Shown here in pieces: positions 61,098-64,000 of a stretch of DNA of 64,000 nucleotides. Under the pieces are notes generated by a model. That model worked only from the letters and a program-made list of their open reading frames with translations, was not told the origin of the DNA and searched no databases. The stretch covers positions 9,260,501-9,324,500 of the forward strand of contig OU015651.1 of assembly GCA_907165275.2 (NCBI GenBank). The letters are read 5' to 3'. Source of the stretch: Zygaena filipendulae. Lineage: Eukaryota > Arthropoda > Insecta > Lepidoptera > Zygaenidae. Position 1 is the stretch's first letter. Each line of letters begins with the position of its first letter. The translations under genes were made by a program, and so were the position numbers.

Positions 61098-62571
61098 ACA
61101 AGGACATGGAATTATGTATCTATATTTATATAAAAATGAACTGCTGTCCATTTGTCTCGCTAAAACTCATGGCTGAACCGATTTGGCTAATTTTGATCTT
61201 GAAATATATGAGGAAGTTCAGGGAAGGTTTAAAAAGTAAATTAGGCTACTTGGATTTCCTGTAGGAATTCCGAAACTCCGCGGGTGAAACCACGGGGCAC
61301 AGCTAGTTATTAGATAAAAACATAATACTAGCTGTGAGTTCGTGTCAAGACTAATATCACTTACTTGATCCCACACTAAGCTATAAGCTTGTATTATGGA
61401 AACCAAGCAAATGTGGTATATACATGGAATATGTGGTATTCATACTAGCTGTCCCCCGCGATTTTACCCGCGATAATTTCGGAGTTACCGCGGAAATTCC
61501 GGATTAATTATACCTATAAACTTTCCTCTTGAACCAGTCTATATTATATTGTGAAAACCGTATAAAAATCCGTTGAGTAGTTTTTGTGAGACAGACAGAC
61601 GCGGCGGAGGACTTTGTTTTATAATAATGTAAGGATTATTACAAATATATATTGTAATATAGATAAACACGCCCAGACTGAAAAATGGAACCCTGTGTTC
61701 ATCACCCAAAGTTCACCCCCGCCGGGAATCCAACACGAAGCCCCATGATTAGCGTAGCATAGAGTAAGAATGGTGACCTGCGTTAAAATGACATTGAACG
61801 TTTTCACAATAACAAGACGGCCCAACCCGGAATTCCCGCGAGAACTCCGAAATTTAAACCGCGGAGAATATCTAGTTTTTAAATAATCAGCTTCCTTCAC
61901 CGCATATAAAAACTTATAAAAAAATGTGATTTTCTGCAATTGACGAGAACGCGTACCCAAAACAACTGCACCCTGCAATGTCCTGCATCGATAAAGTTCT
62001 TCTCTCATAACATATCCGTGTCACGACAGCCGATCGGTGTAATGTGATTATACTAGTATCGATGTATATCGAGACGGAAGAGGTGAGGTTTTGTATAAGC
62101 AGAATTCCCTCCCTGCATTATGGAGTCGTCAGTCGAGGATGACACACAGGGCAAATTCCTGTGTCGTAGGAAGACATTATGTCTAATGCTAAATGACCTA
62201 TTCTAATTATTACGTACCAACCACTCACTACCCAATACTACAATATATTTATTACTCTGAGCTACAACGCTCGGTGACGTTCGCAATCGAACATTCAGAA
62301 CGTATCCGACTGCCAGTGTGCGCGCGCGCATTTTTGTATTGGCTCATCGCGCTATCGTTGTTTCAGCGGTATTGATAAGATCGTTACATCACTGATTGAT
62401 AAGAAACATCCAAGGACCGATTCGTCTTATCGATGATAATAGTTCACGGTAATTTTTCGCATGCAAAGGCATAACTTTTGGTGTTGAAACAATAGACTCT
62501 GTTTATGGCGTAGAATAGTGAATATTATTGTGTGCGACATCGACAGTAAATCGAATGTCGAATTACGTACT

Positions 62572-62687
62572 ATGGGGACGACGAAGAGACTGAAGATAAC
62601 AGTGGTCGGGGATGGAATGGTTGGGAAGACTTGTCTCCTTTACGTGTATACGAAGGACGAGTTTCCCGAGGAATATGTACCAACAGT
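62572..62687 (+). CDS. RhoL: Rho-family small GTPase, first coding exon (RhoL-like)
   Basis: Rho GTPases are membrane-bound switches for actin and cell shape; insect RhoL acts in blood-cell migration and adhesion. The ATG at 62572 opens a 116-base exon ending in GT at 62687, before donor GTAAGT, leaving phase 2. It encodes 38 complete codons. The phosphate-binding G1 loop is GDGMVGKTC (about residues 13-21), and the exon ends in FPEEYVPTV, just before the switch I effector loop of all Rho proteins. Methionine in the fourth place of the G1 loop is what I know from RhoL; Rac and Cdc42 have alanine there and Mtl has threonine. The remaining exons, including the G3-G5 motifs and the C-terminal prenylation box, lie beyond the window. 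Rho family is certain; the RhoL assignment is probable. Confidence 0.8.
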
Positions 62688-64000
62688 GTAAGTACCTGTC
62701 TACTATAATTGAGTTATTTTATTTTAAAGTGCTGCCTGCGTAAATACTTATTAGAATTCGATTATCGTATAATATACGTGACCTCGACGCAAGATACGAG
62801 GTTGGGCCGCTAAATTAACCTGTTAGTGCGGTGACGTCGTCGGTTTTATTATCATTAATTGCCTATAAAAGGAAGGTAGGCATGTTTATGTTTAAATTCA
62901 CACACTAGCTCATTGTTAAAGAGAAACAATTTTTGTTTTAAGCTGCGAAGATAATTAATCCCCTAGTTAAATCCAAGACGAAGTAGTCCGAGACTAACAA
63001 CTCAATTAGGTACTATCCGATCGTAAAAAAAAATACTTAAGGGCTTATTTGGCCGACAAGGATATGTAAAAAATCTTAAAGTAAAATGTCGAGCTAAGTT
63101 CCTACTTAATTGTTTAGAGATATTGTCATAATACTTTATTTTGTTTGGCCTTGCAACGTTAATTAAACATGCGCGAAGGTATACTTCGCGTAGGTATAGG
63201 TATAGGATACCTACGTTGACGTGTAAAATGTAAAATTGTAAATGCCATATTTTATTTAAATAACTATAGCTGCTCCCTGCGGTTGCACCCGCTTTATTTT
63301 TGGAATTCGCACAGGAATTCCGAGATAAAAATACCCCATGTAGTTTTTTTTTTTCTGCACCCCTGAGAACGTGTATGCAATAGTACATTGTTATCCTAGG
63401 GGTGAAAGTAAGTCTTTCTCCCGAGGGTAGGTAACACTGTGCTTTTCATTACGAATGCAAGGAAAGTCAAAATAAAAATAGGAATTAGCTAAAGAAAAAA
63501 TGAGTGAAGATCGGATAGTCGCTTGACACTTTCCCACCTATTTCTTTTTCTTTGGCCGGCTAGCTATTCAGCCAGTATTTTTTATTTACATTGTGGCGAC
63601 CTAAAAAAAATATTTTCTTTAATTATTAAGTATTAATTAAAGAAAATAAAAAAATATAAATAGGAATTAGCTTAAGAAAAAGTGAGTGAATTTTATTTTA
63701 ATTAATACCTACTTAAACTTTACGTTATTTCAATTTTACATCGCGCTGGCTGTATAGAAAGTTGAAACATGGTTCAATAGAAATGTGAAAATAGACCTAG
63801 TTTTTTTTAATAATTTGACAGTTGTCAGTTGAAAGCGATTCTCCCTAGGGCTGAAAAGGGTTACTTTCAAGTTTCAACCCGCTTCTCAGGCAACTTCAGA
63901 CCTACTTTCCGAGTATGAGTAATGAAAAATTTCATGTTGATCGGTTGAGCCGTTAAGGCGTGAAAGTGTAACAAACAAACAAACAAACTCACTTTCACAT
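62688..64000. other. First intron of the Rho GTPase gene (runs past window end)
   Basis: No exon with the expected switch I sequence is seen before the window ends. The intron contains two degenerate copies of the CCGCGG-core retroposon (about 63270-63450 and 63850-64000) and a short direct repeat of the words ATAGGAATTAGCT and AAAGAAAA around 63478-63690. Confidence 0.6.

Larger units (their letters stand above)
60241..62571. other. Region between the ADIP-like gene and the Rho GTPase
   Basis: It holds the ADIP-like 3' UTR with an inverted-repeat element (60377-60725), a second hairpin element (60905-61097), and three fragments of the CCGCGG-core retroposon (61110-61310, 61440-61625, about 61800-61876). 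From about 61.9 kb to 62571 the sequence is less repetitive and somewhat richer in CG. It probably carries the promoter and 5' UTR of the Rho gene, although a 5' intron cannot be excluded. Confidence 0.5.

Noticed and set aside
61619..62008. 129-codon reverse frame
   Set aside because: Much of it overlaps CCGCGG-core retroposon fragments and there is no recognisable domain.
63002..63388. 128-codon reverse frame
   Set aside because: It crosses a retroposon fragment inside the Rho GTPase intron and has no similarity I can see.

Overview
The window looks like a stretch of lepidopteran (moth or butterfly) nuclear genome. The genes are split by short GT-AG introns. The non-coding DNA is AT-rich and crowded with short inverted-repeat elements and with retroposon fragments of kinds common in Lepidoptera: a CCGCGG-rich retroposon core, tails reading GGGTACGGAACCCTAAAA, and 'aaccgacttccaaaaa' repeats. 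Gene models were built by hand from conserved protein sequence, splice consensus and reading-frame phase. Every exon join in the four multi-exon models keeps frame.

Layout. 1-12342 (+): the C-terminal 618 residues, in 15 exons, of mitochondrial proton-translocating NAD(P) transhydrogenase (Nnt); the gene starts left of the window. 12343-25050: mostly intergenic and transposon-rich, with one intronless reverse-strand ORF of 158 residues and unknown family (16444-16920). 25051-48698 (+): a complete extended synaptotagmin (Esyt2-like) gene of about 811 codons, with an N-terminal membrane anchor, an SMP lipid-transfer domain and C2A, C2B and C2C domains. 48699-56228: gene-poor, with a minisatellite of exact 100-base period (52376-53357). 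56229-57032 (-): the complete gene for the 20 kDa nuclear cap-binding subunit (Cbp20), four exons. 59006-60240 (+): a four-exon coiled-coil protein that resembles the ADIP/SSX2IP centrosome and adherens-junction family. 62572 to the window end (+): the first coding exon of a Rho-family GTPase, closest to insect RhoL.

The genes are unrelated housekeeping and cell-biology genes with separate promoters; nothing suggests co-regulation. The most interesting finding is three alternative copies of one exon in the E-Syt C2A domain (36907-36992, 37501-37595, 38114-38205). Each enters in phase 0 and leaves in phase 2, so only one can be used per transcript without a frameshift, and they swap the third calcium-binding loop. 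Just downstream, in the next intron, is a nearly perfect inverted repeat with 150-base arms. Other notable items are the 100-base array, a 1.75 kb element with six subterminal copies of one motif plus a 151-base deletion derivative, a 1.58 kb hAT-like element with an exact 8-base target duplication, a PIF/Harbinger-like relic, and a THAP-exon element inside an E-Syt intron.
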